From Verrucomicrobiota bacterium (GTDB taxonomy: Bacteria > Verrucomicrobiota > Kiritimatiellia > RFP12 > UBA1067), in contig JAEEZC010000162.1 of NCBI GenBank assembly GCA_016288465.1, positions 1 through 37,434 of the forward strand: a stretch of DNA of 37,434 nt, in the 5' to 3' direction. The first letter of the stretch is position 1. Every line of letters starts with the position of its first letter. The notes under the pieces were generated by a model. It saw only the letters and a program-made list of their open reading frames with translations, was not told where the DNA came from and did not search any database. Position numbers and translations under genes: made by a program. This document shows, one piece after another, positions 14,887-21,373 of this stretch.

Positions 14887-14907
14887 GGGCCGAACTCCGG
14901 TCGGCCC
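14887..14907. other. stable hairpin in gene-poor stretch
   Basis: Perfect 7-pair stem GGGCCGA/TCGGCCC around a 7-base loop. It sits between dispersed repeat copies 1 and 2, 50 bases before another stable hairpin. No gene or T-run is associated with it; it could be part of a structured RNA. Confidence 0.4.
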
Positions 14908-14956
14908 GTAGCTCGACGGTGCCCCCTTTGCCTTATAAGCAGACCAGAGTCTTAAT

Positions 14957-14979
14957 GGCCAGCCCGTCAGGGGCTGGCC
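14957..14979. other. stable 9-pair hairpin
   Basis: GGCCAGCCC and GGGCTGGCC pair perfectly around a 5-base loop (GTCAG). On the plus strand it is followed by GTTTGCATATATA, so a weak terminator is possible. It lies between dispersed repeat copies. Confidence 0.45.
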
Positions 14980-15042
14980 GTTTGCATATATATATAGCCC
15001 ATAACCATGTGATTTTCATAAACAGGGTTCGCCCCCCTTTAT

Positions 15043-15074
15043 CCCCCCATAAATATATAGAGACATGTCTTTCT
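15043..15074. repeat. dispersed repeat, copy 2
   Basis: CCATAAATATATAGAGACA followed by TGTCTTTCT. Direct repeat of copy 1 and, with copy 3 at 15147-15169, the left arm of an inverted pair enclosing about 80 bases. It includes the perfect palindrome AGACATGTCT. Confidence 0.75.
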
Positions 15075-15146
15075 TGTTTTACAACATTCGCCGCTTCGGG
15101 GCGATTCCGAACTTCCTCGGCGCTGGAGGACATTTCCGCCGAGGGC

Positions 15147-15169
15147 TGTCTCTAATATATTATGAGGGG
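15147..15169. repeat. dispersed repeat, copy 3, inverted
   Basis: TGTCTCTAATATATTATGAG followed by GGG. Its reverse complement matches copies 1 and 2 with two single-base gaps and one substitution, so positions 15043-15169 are bounded by inverted repeats, as in a small non-coding mobile element. Confidence 0.55.
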
Positions 15170-15242
15170 TGATGCGATTGCGGGAACGGCTCCCGAGCGA
15201 CAGTCGCCCCCTTGCCTGAACAAACACAAGGAGAGCAACGAA

Positions 15243-15480
15243 ATGGAACTGACTTCTATTTGCCGCGGCAATCGCGGCGCTTATGGGCGGATGCTGATCT
15301 CGCTACGGGTGCGACAGCTCGCCCGAACCGCACTTCACGGATACAAATCTCGCTGCGGGCGGATACCGCCCGCAGCTCGTCGTCAACTGAAAGCGCGGAT
15401 GTGGTGCGACCGTTTGACGAAATTTTTCAACCGGCAAGACACCTTCCGTCAACCGGCAAAAATGTTTTTGCCAACTGACG
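15243..15480 (+). pseudogene. broken lipoprotein gene remnant
   Basis: A strong ribosome site (AAGGAG) precedes an ATG at 15243. The frame from that ATG reads as non-protein-like sequence, but shifting frame soon after gives FAAAIAALMGGC, a lipoprotein signal peptide with lipobox (M-G-G-C), followed at once by a stop. Further on the same frame gives NLAAGGYRPQLVVN and then stops, and a third frame continues ESADVVRPFDEIFQPARHL. Those pieces read as one plausible short lipoprotein interrupted by at least two frameshifts and a stop. It is the only plus-strand coding trace in the region. Family not recognised, and the reconstruction is inference. Confidence 0.35.
15455..15472. other. near-perfect palindromic hairpin
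   Basis: GGCAAAAA and TTTTTGCC form an 8-pair stem with a 2-base centre. It falls at the end of the broken lipoprotein remnant, where it could have been that gene's terminator. There is no T-run after it on either strand. Confidence 0.35.
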
Positions 15481-15578
15481 GAGACCCGAGAAACAACCAG
15501 AAAACGAAAGGAACGAAAGGCCATGGCGGGGACAAGTCCCCTGGTCATGACGAGGACAGTCCCCCTAAGCCTTTCGCC

Positions 15579-17309
15579 CTATGCGTCGGGCCAGAGCTCG
15601 TGGGCCATCTCCCTGAGCTTGTACTTCTGGATCTTCTGCGACGCCGTCATCGGGAACTCCTTTAGGAAGTGCACGTACTTCGGTATCTTGAACCAGCTTA
15701 TCCGGTCCTTGCAGAACGCCGCGACGTCCTCCTCCCTGAGCTCCGCCCCGTCAGCAGGAATCACGAACGCCGCGGGCTGTTCGCCGTACTTCTTCGACGG
15801 GCACCCGACGACCGCCACGTCCTTCACGCCGGGCATCGTGCCGAGGAAGTCCTCCACCTCCTTCGGGCTGATGTTCTCGCCGCCGCGGATGATCAGGTCC
15901 TTCAGTCGCCCGGTGATGTAGTAGTAGCCGTCGGCGTCCATACGCCCGATGTCGCCGGAGTGGAGCCAGCCGTTCCTGTCGATGCACTTCGCCGTCTGCT
16001 CGGGCATCTTGTAGTAGCCCTTCATCGTGTTGAAGCCGCGGCAGCATATCTCGCCGTCGGTGCCGATCGGCGCGAGGTCGCCGGTCTCGGGGTCGATGAT
16101 CGCGACCTCCACGCCGGGCAGCGCCTGGCCTATCGTCTGGCACTTGCGCTCGACCGACGGCTCGAAGTAGCGCGTCATCGTCATCACGGGACCGGACTCC
16201 GTAAGCCCGTACGGATTCGTGATCTCCTTCATGAACATGCGGTCCTGCGCCTGCTGCATGCGGTGGACGGGGCACGCCGAGCCGGACATTATGCCGGTGC
16301 GGAGGGAGCGGAAGTCGAACTCCCCGAAGCGCGGATGGTCCAGCATCGCGATGTACATCGTCGGCACGCCGTACGTCGCCGTGCACTTCTCGCGCTCGAT
16401 GGAGCGCATCACCTGCAGCGGGTCGAACTTCTCGAGGAACACCATCGTCGAGCCGTGGTTCACGCAGCTCATAACTCCGAGCACGCACCCGAAGCAGTGG
16501 AAGAGCGGAACCGGTATGCACACGCGGTCGCGGGACGAGAGGTTCTGGCACGCGCCGATCCAGAAGCCGTCGTTCGCGATGTTGCGGTGCGTCAGCTGCA
16601 CGCCCTTCGGAAAGCCCGTCGTGCCGCTCGTGTACTGCATGTTCACGACGTCGTTCACGTCCACCTCTGCCTGGCGCGCGAGGTACTCGTCCTGCGTCGT
16701 CTCGCACGCGAGGGACTTCACCTCGTTGAGCGAGTACATGCCGCGGTGCTTCTTCGGCCCGAGGTAGAACATCCGCTTGAGGCACGGATACCTCTTCGAC
16801 TTAAGCGCCCCGCGCGGGCACTCCTTGAGCTCGGGGATGAGCGAGTTTATGACCTCGATGTAGTCGCAGTCGCGGTAGCCGTCTATCACGAACAGGTTCT
16901 CGGCGTCGGACTGCCTGAGCGCGAAGTCGATCTCCTGGCTCTTGTAGTTGATGTTGAGAGGCAGCAGTATCGCGCCTATCTTCGCGGTCGCGAACATAAG
17001 GACCACCCAGTGCGGAACGTTCGTCGCCCAGAGCGCCACCTTCTCGCCGCGCTTGACGCCGAGCGCCATCAGCCCCTTCGCGACGTAGTCCACCTCCTCG
17101 GAGAACTCGAACCACGTAAGCCGGTAGTCGCGGTCGGCGTACACCACCGCGTCGTTCTCGCCGCACCTCGCGACCGTCTGGTCGAGAAGCTGCCCGAGCG
17201 TGTACTCCCTCGTCACGGGCAGGTTGTGCCACGGCACGCCCGTCGACACGCTCTGCGTGAACGGCGCCTCCCTCGGCGCCGTGCCAAAAGGATCTGTCAG
17301 CTTGAACAT
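15579..17309 (-). CDS. acyl-CoA synthetase / AMP-forming ligase
   Basis: A 576-residue ANL-superfamily enzyme that activates a carboxylate (probably a fatty or medium-chain acid) with ATP and joins it to CoA. The P-loop YTSGTTGFPKG lies at residues 226-236. A5-like NPYGLTESGPV, then GWLHSGDIGRMDADGYYYI and TGRLKDLIIRGGENISPKEV (hinge and ATP-binding) are all intact. The C-terminal lysine region is SQKIQKYKLRE. LLPLNINYKSQEIDFAL near residue 115 is typical of the family. Start at ATG 17309, with GGGGGAAGG immediately upstream. The XRE-cupin regulator ends 11 bases before its start, so the two form an operon. That pairing is one I recognise from other anaerobes. Exact acid unknown. Confidence 0.92.
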   Translation of the reverse strand: MFKLTDPFGTAPREAPFTQSVSTGVPWHNLPVTREYTLGQLLDQTVARCGENDAVVYADRDYRLTWFEFSEEVDYVAKGLMALGVKRGEKVALWATNVPHWVVLMFATAKIGAILLPLNINYKSQEIDFALRQSDAENLFVIDGYRDCDYIEVINSLIPELKECPRGALKSKRYPCLKRMFYLGPKKHRGMYSLNEVKSLACETTQDEYLARQAEVDVNDVVNMQYTSGTTGFPKGVQLTHRNIANDGFWIGACQNLSSRDRVCIPVPLFHCFGCVLGVMSCVNHGSTMVFLEKFDPLQVMRSIEREKCTATYGVPTMYIAMLDHPRFGEFDFRSLRTGIMSGSACPVHRMQQAQDRMFMKEITNPYGLTESGPVMTMTRYFEPSVERKCQTIGQALPGVEVAIIDPETGDLAPIGTDGEICCRGFNTMKGYYKMPEQTAKCIDRNGWLHSGDIGRMDADGYYYITGRLKDLIIRGGENISPKEVEDFLGTMPGVKDVAVVGCPSKKYGEQPAAFVIPADGAELREEDVAAFCKDRISWFKIPKYVHFLKEFPMTASQKIQKYKLREMAHELWPDA

Positions 17310-17320
17310 GGCCTTCCCCC

Positions 17321-17914
17321 TCACGCCGGCATGAACACTACGCCGTAGACCGACGCGGGCTTGCCGCCAAGCGCCCTGAGGCCGTGCCTGACGCACGAAT
17401 TGTAGTACGCCGTGTCGCCCGCCTTGAGAACGATCTTGTTCGGACCGTAGGTGAGCTCCACTTCTCCCGAGATGCAGATGATGAGCTCCTCGCCCTCGTG
17501 ATGCTGGACCGCGTCGACGCCGTCCGCCTCGAACTCGATCCTGAACGGGTCCATGTGGCGGTCCGGCTTGCCGAGCGCGAGCGAGTGGCTTGCGTAGCCG
17601 AGCGCGTTCATGCCCTCGTCGGCGACCTTCTTCGCCTCGATGTCCTTCGCGCGCGTTATGATCGGGTCGGGCTTGAACTGGTCGTCCATGAACGTGCCGA
17701 TCCTCTGCCCGAGCGCGCGGGAGAGCTTCACGAGAATGCCGAGCGCCGGCATCACGTCGCCCTTCTCTATCGCGTTCACCACGACCGCGTCCACGCCCGA
17801 CTTCTCAGCCAGGTCTGCGACGCTCCACCCGTGCCGCTCCCTGTACGCGCGGATCCTCGCACCCGCCTTGCCGTCCGCACCGGAAACCTCGGTCACTCCA
17901 ATATCCGTACTCAT
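17321..17914 (-). CDS. XRE-family regulator with cupin sensor domain
   Basis: A 197-residue protein. Residues about 20-75 are an XRE/Cro-type HTH (ARIRAYRERHGWSVADLAEK, then AVVVNAIEKGDVMPALGILV-KLSRALG). Residues about 115-197 are a cupin fold with 'HHEGEELIICISGEVELTYG' and AGDTAYYNSCVRHGLRALGG, where histidines and a glutamate are in position to bind a metal. Such proteins usually repress or activate their own operon in response to a small ligand. Start at ATG 17914 after GAGGAG. A TTACAAT box 20-26 bases upstream could be the -10. It is the first gene of the pair with the acyl-CoA ligase, so it presumably senses a substrate or product of that enzyme. Confidence 0.9.
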   Translation of the reverse strand: MSTDIGVTEVSGADGKAGARIRAYRERHGWSVADLAEKSGVDAVVVNAIEKGDVMPALGILVKLSRALGQRIGTFMDDQFKPDPIITRAKDIEAKKVADEGMNALGYASHSLALGKPDRHMDPFRIEFEADGVDAVQHHEGEELIICISGEVELTYGPNKIVLKAGDTAYYNSCVRHGLRALGGKPASVYGVVFMPA

Positions 17915-17976
17915 GTCAAAGACTCCTCGTTGATTGTAAGATGTTTCTGAAAGCTCCAGACCGCCGACGGAACGCA

Positions 17977-18009
17977 AAAGCGGACCGCCCGCACAAGGTG
18001 ATCCGCTTT
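17977..18009 (-). terminator. possible terminator downstream of glf and the short lipoprotein frame
   Basis: AAAGCGGA and TCCGCTTT form an 8-pair stem with a 17-base loop; on the minus strand the second arm is followed by TTGCG, giving TTTT in all. It lies about 30 bases after the stop of the 23-codon frame and about 175 bases after glf. Confidence 0.4.
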
Positions 18010-18039
18010 GTTAAGGGTGCTTTTGAACCGGCTCTTCCG

Positions 18040-18111
18040 TTAAAACCGAACCGACTCAGCGGATCCGCACCCGCTAAGTCCGAGAATAAGTCGAATAAGC
18101 CTAAGTTTCAT
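18040..18111 (-). CDS. possible 23-residue lipoprotein, leaderless
   Basis: An ATG at 18111 is followed by 22 more codons and TAA. The product starts MKLRLIRLILGLSGC: two basic residues, a short hydrophobic core and a lipobox (L-S-G-C), then eight mostly small or charged residues. A TGA-TATACT extended -10 (18128-18120) ends 8 bases before the ATG, the same geometry as other leaderless candidates here, and a hairpin terminator candidate follows the stop by about 30 bases. So promoter, frame and terminator make a complete small unit between glf and the XRE-cupin gene. No family is recognised; it resembles tiny entericidin-type lipoproteins in size only. A remnant or a non-coding RNA is possible. 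Confidence 0.35.
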   Translation of the reverse strand: MKLRLIRLILGLSGCGSAESVRF

Positions 18112-18119
18112 TTGTGCGT

Positions 18120-18128
18120 AGTATATCA
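18120..18128 (-). promoter_or_regulatory. extended -10 before the 23-codon frame
   Basis: The minus strand reads TGA-TATACT, 8 bases before the ATG at 18111. There is no strong -35 at the usual distance. Confidence 0.4.
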
Positions 18129-18183
18129 TATTTTAGGCCCGCGTGTCCGTAACTTCGGGTTACATAGCGCACCATCCCCGGCA

Positions 18184-19269
18184 TCACGGCAAAAGCTCCA
18201 GCTTCAGCGCGGCCTCAACGGACTTGTCCATGTCGAGATACCTGTACCCGCCCAGACGTCCGCCGACGACGAGATTGGGGACCGCCTCCGCTTCGCCGCG
18301 GTACCGCGCGAACAGCTCGCGCGACGCGGCGCAGTCCACCGGATAGTACGGCTCGTCGCCCTGCTTCCACGCCGAAGGATACTCGCGCATGACGATCGTC
18401 TTCGGGCGCGACATCACCTCCGCGTTCTCCGGATGGTAGTGCTTGAACTCGTGGATCCGCGTGAACGGCACTTCCGCCTCGGTGTAGTTCACGACCGCCG
18501 TGCCCTGGAAGTCCCTGACGCCAAGCCTCTCGGACTCGAACCTCAGCGTCCGCCAGGGCAGCGCCCCGAACTTGAAGCCGAACAGCTCGTCCAGAGGGCC
18601 CGAATAGTACACCGGAACGTTCGGCAGCACGTCGCCGCCGACCTTGAACGCGCCGCCTTCCAGCCTGACCGCGGCATTGCAGAGGACCGATATGTCCGGA
18701 CTGTCCAGAAGCCTTTCGAAGAGCGAATTGTATCCGGTCAGCGGAATTCCCTGGTTGTAGTCGTTGTAGTAGTTGACGTCGTAGCTGGAGCGGACCGGAA
18801 CGCGCCTTATGACGGACTCGTCGACATCCTCCGGCTGAAGCCCCCACTGCTTGGACGTGTATCCGCGGAAGAACGCGTCGAACACGGCCTTCGAGCGCGT
18901 TTCGTCGGCAAGGAAGCCCGCGACCTCGTCCGGCCTGAGCTCCACGCCGAAGAATTTGTTGATCAGGGCGAGGCCGAACGGCAGAAAGTACATTCTGCCG
19001 CGGTAGGAGGCCAGAACCTTGTGCTGGTAGCCGTTGAACTGCACGAAACGGTTCACGAAGCTCCAGACTTCGGGGACGTGCGTGTGGAATATGTGCGAAC
19101 CGTAAAGATGCACCTCGATGCCGGTCTCGGCGTCCACTTCGCAGCGCACGTTGCCGCCGACCGCTGCGCGCCGCTCCAGCACGAGCACGCGCCGGCCGGC
19201 ATCCGCGAGGCGCCGCGCCACTGTGCAGCCCCAGATGCCGGCGCCCGCGACTATAGCGTCAATCGTCAT
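18184..19269 (-). CDS. glf: UDP-galactopyranose mutase
   Basis: A 361-residue flavoprotein that converts UDP-galactopyranose to UDP-galactofuranose for surface glycans. The N-terminal dinucleotide fold is intact: IVAGAGIWGCTVARRLADAG, then VLVLERRAAVGGNVRC. Family motifs follow in order: HLYGSHIFHTHVPEVWSFVN, QHKVLASYRGRMYFLPFGL, FFRGYTSKQWGLQPEDV, YNDYNQGIPLTGYNSLFERL, TRIHEFKHYHPENAEV and RPKTIVMREYPSAW with GDEPYYPV. All are hallmarks of Glf, and length is normal. The start at 19269 rather than the longer in-frame ATGs is supported by a near-consensus promoter whose -10 ends 9 bases upstream. The glycosyltransferase at 4515 could act on the same surface polymer, but that link is only suggestive. 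Confidence 0.95.
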   Translation of the reverse strand: MTIDAIVAGAGIWGCTVARRLADAGRRVLVLERRAAVGGNVRCEVDAETGIEVHLYGSHIFHTHVPEVWSFVNRFVQFNGYQHKVLASYRGRMYFLPFGLALINKFFGVELRPDEVAGFLADETRSKAVFDAFFRGYTSKQWGLQPEDVDESVIRRVPVRSSYDVNYYNDYNQGIPLTGYNSLFERLLDSPDISVLCNAAVRLEGGAFKVGGDVLPNVPVYYSGPLDELFGFKFGALPWRTLRFESERLGVRDFQGTAVVNYTEAEVPFTRIHEFKHYHPENAEVMSRPKTIVMREYPSAWKQGDEPYYPVDCAASRELFARYRGEAEAVPNLVVGGRLGGYRYLDMDKSVEAALKLELLP

Positions 19270-19278
19270 GTGGCCCAC

Positions 19279-19308
19279 AGTATACCCAATCATCCGTCCC
19301 ATTGTCAA
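19279..19308 (-). promoter_or_regulatory. strong sigma-70-type promoter of glf
   Basis: -35 TTGACA (19308-19303), 18-base spacer, -10 TATACT (19284-19279). The ATG lies 9 bases after the -10, so the leader is 0-3 bases and no Shine-Dalgarno is possible. Confidence 0.7.
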
Positions 19309-19511
19309 CGCCATGCCGCAGGACCATCTCCGCACCGCAACCGCCGCGCATATGCCCGGCGGCAGGGCCTTATTGCTCCGACAACAAATGGGGTTGAGCC
19401 ACAAAGTGCACAAAGGCCACAAAGCCTATGTGTTCTTTGTTATCTGGAGGAAGTATCTTCCAGACCTCCTCTGCCGAAGGCAGCTATAAAGACAACAAGT
19501 CGGTTTGAAGA

Positions 19512-19541
19512 GAATTTGAAAGCGCAAAGCCCTTCAAATTC
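19512..19541. other. perfect 9-pair inverted repeat
   Basis: GAATTTGAA and TTCAAATTC pair exactly around a 12-base loop, in the gap between glf and the FGGY kinase. It is the first of three hairpins there and has no T-run. Confidence 0.5.
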
Positions 19542-19555
19542 AGCGGAGCGTTAGC

Positions 19556-19642
19556 GAGAGCCCAACCGCTCGGAGTTAAAACCGAAGCCGAACCCGCAGA
19601 GCGCGCAAGCGTCTGCGGGAGAGCCCAAACCATCGGAGTTAA
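19556..19642. repeat. 24-bp direct repeat pair in intergenic gap
   Basis: Positions 19556-19579 and 19619-19642 match at 21 of 24 bases (GAGAGCCCAA then CGGAGTTAA), 63 bases apart. A hairpin with an 8-pair stem, CCCGCAGA/TCTGCGGG (19593-19619), lies between them. No coding frame fits both copies. Confidence 0.6.
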
Positions 19643-19678
19643 GCGCAAAAAGCCGACAGGGATATGGCTGCAAAGCGA

Positions 19679-19704
19679 AAGCCCGGGGCACTAGCCTCGG
19701 GCTT
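19679..19704 (-). terminator. possible terminator of the GH2-FGGY kinase operon
   Basis: AAGCCCG/CGGGCTT (7 pairs), one mismatch, then GGC/GCC around TAGT. On the minus strand it is followed by TCGCTTTGC. It lies about 127 bases after the kinase stop, the nearest strong hairpin in the direction of transcription. Confidence 0.4.
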
Positions 19705-19830
19705 GTGAAAGTTGCTGCGCCGGTTCCTCCTTCCGTTTTGGCCGCTCCTCTCGATTCGACACCTATATTGTAGCAGACAATTGTTATCCGATTGTTAATG
19801 GCGACCACATTTCCGGCGCAGGACGGGGGA

Positions 19831-21330
19831 TTATCCGCGAAGCGGACGATACACCGGAGCGAGAGCGTCGTGTATGCGGCGGTAGCAGCTGAAAAGACGC
19901 TCGTACTCTGCGGCCTGCCGCGGATCGGGCTCGACCGTCCGGTCGACGCGAAGGCACTTGGCCACGGCGTCCTTGACGTCCGAGAAGACTCCGGTGCCGA
20001 CACCTGCCAGCAGGCATGCGCCGAAACTGGCGTCGCCAGGCACCGGCACCGCGACAGGACGGTTGAACACGTTGGCGACAATGCCGCTCCAGACCCTCGA
20101 CCTAGCGCCTCCGCCGATGAGGAATATCCGGTTCACGGGCAGACGCATCTCCTCAAGAGTGCGATAGCAGTCCCGAAGCGAAAAGGCAACGCCCTCCATC
20201 AGCGCGCGGCAGAAGTCAGCCCGCGTGGAGGCGATCGAGACGCCTGTGAACGAGGCGCGAAGGCTGGAATCCCAGTACGGGCATCTCTCGCCCTGCAGAT
20301 ACGGATGGAAGAAGGCGCCCCTTGCGCCGACAGGCGAGGACGCCGCCTCGTCGTCGATTCTCGCATAAAGGCCGCGTCCGTCTCCTGCGGACGCGATGTC
20401 GGAGAAGAACGTGTCCCTCAGCCACCTCATGCAGAGCGCGGCGGCGTTCGTAGCCGAGACGGAATACCACATGCCAGGCACGATGTGCGAATAAGTAAGC
20501 GTCTTCGGATGGGGATGCGCAGCGGACGTCATGGAGTTGACGTTGCCGGCGGTCGCGAGCTTGAGAATGAGGTCACCGGGTTCGACTGCGCCCGCGCCAT
20601 AGTCCTCGACGGCGCTGTCGGAAGACCCGCAGACCACTGGCATTCCCGCAGGCAGGCCCGTGAACGCGGCGGCTTCAGGCGTCACGCGTCCGGCGATGTC
20701 GGTCGGCTCGATGAAAGCAGGCAGCTTCTCCAGCGTCAGTCCGGCAAGCTCGACAAGCTCGGGCGACCAGTCGCAGGCCTTCATGTCGTAGAAAAGCGTC
20801 CCCTGCGCCTCTATGCGGTCCGTCGCGGCCTCGCCGGTCAACAGGTACCGGACGTAGTCCTTGACGAAGAGCACATGCCTCGTCTTCGCGAACGTCTCAG
20901 GTTCGTTTGCCTTGAGCCACATCATCTGCGGCAGCGTCCAGGTCGGCGCGGGCATCTGGTAGCAGGTCGAGAATATCTTCTCACCCCAGCCAGCCCTAAG
21001 CGCGTCGCACTCGGCGGTCGAACGCTGGTCGGTCCACATTATCGTGCGTCGGACCGGGCGGAACTCCGCATCAAGAAGAACGGCGTTGTGCGTCGAACCG
21101 TCAAGCGCGCAGGCGACGACCTGCGAGAGATCGACTCCCTTTGCGGAAAGGCTGGAGAGAGACGACTTCAGCGCGTTCCACCAGTCCTGCGGCTCCTGCT
21201 CGCTCCAGCCTGGATGGTCGTGGTGGGTCGGAAACTCCGTTGACGCCTCTCCGACGAACGAGCCGTCCTCTCCGATTGCGGTCACCTTGCAGCCGCCGGT
21301 TCCGTAGTCAATGCCAAGCAGAATCTTCAT
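19831..21330 (-). CDS. FGGY-family carbohydrate kinase (xylulokinase-like)
   Basis: A 499-residue sugar kinase that phosphorylates a ketose or polyol with ATP. The N-terminal nucleotide fold opens MKILLGIDYGTGGCKVTAIG. Family landmarks are WSEQEPQDWWNALKSSL, VVACALDGSTHNAVLLD, RRTIMWTDQRS, LFVKDYVRYLLTGE, GSSDSAVEDYGAGAVEPGD (with the expected catalytic aspartate region), the LATAGNVN phosphate loop and IFLIGGGARSRVWSGIVANV near the C terminus. Closest subgroup by motif is XylB; D-xylulose or a related ketose is the likely substrate. ATG at 21330 follows GAGGA and lies 43 bases after the GH2 stop, so they share a transcript. It probably phosphorylates a sugar released or isomerised by neighbouring enzymes. 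Confidence 0.88.
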   Translation of the reverse strand: MKILLGIDYGTGGCKVTAIGEDGSFVGEASTEFPTHHDHPGWSEQEPQDWWNALKSSLSSLSAKGVDLSQVVACALDGSTHNAVLLDAEFRPVRRTIMWTDQRSTAECDALRAGWGEKIFSTCYQMPAPTWTLPQMMWLKANEPETFAKTRHVLFVKDYVRYLLTGEAATDRIEAQGTLFYDMKACDWSPELVELAGLTLEKLPAFIEPTDIAGRVTPEAAAFTGLPAGMPVVCGSSDSAVEDYGAGAVEPGDLILKLATAGNVNSMTSAAHPHPKTLTYSHIVPGMWYSVSATNAAALCMRWLRDTFFSDIASAGDGRGLYARIDDEAASSPVGARGAFFHPYLQGERCPYWDSSLRASFTGVSIASTRADFCRALMEGVAFSLRDCYRTLEEMRLPVNRIFLIGGGARSRVWSGIVANVFNRPVAVPVPGDASFGACLLAGVGTGVFSDVKDAVAKCLRVDRTVEPDPRQAAEYERLFSCYRRIHDALAPVYRPLRG

Positions 21331-21373
21331 GTCGAGTCCTCAATAATAAAACAAGTTTCAGACGACGGCCGGC

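Noticed and set aside
14850..14915. tRNA- or tmRNA-like 3' end on the minus strand
   Set aside because: A stem and a CCA are present, but the loop does not match the T-loop consensus and no acceptor partner or anticodon arm exists.
14877..15155. 92-codon plus-strand frame and its minus-strand counterpart at 14933-15133
   Set aside because: Both run through the hairpins and dispersed repeats and neither has a ribosome site or protein-like pattern.
15528..15541. GGGGAC/GTCCCC inverted repeat after the acyl-CoA ligase
   Set aside because: The stem has only 6 pairs with a 2-base loop and no T-run; too weak to call a terminator.
15669..17348. 559-codon plus-strand open frame
   Set aside because: Antisense shadow of the acyl-CoA ligase, which has all expected motifs on the minus strand.
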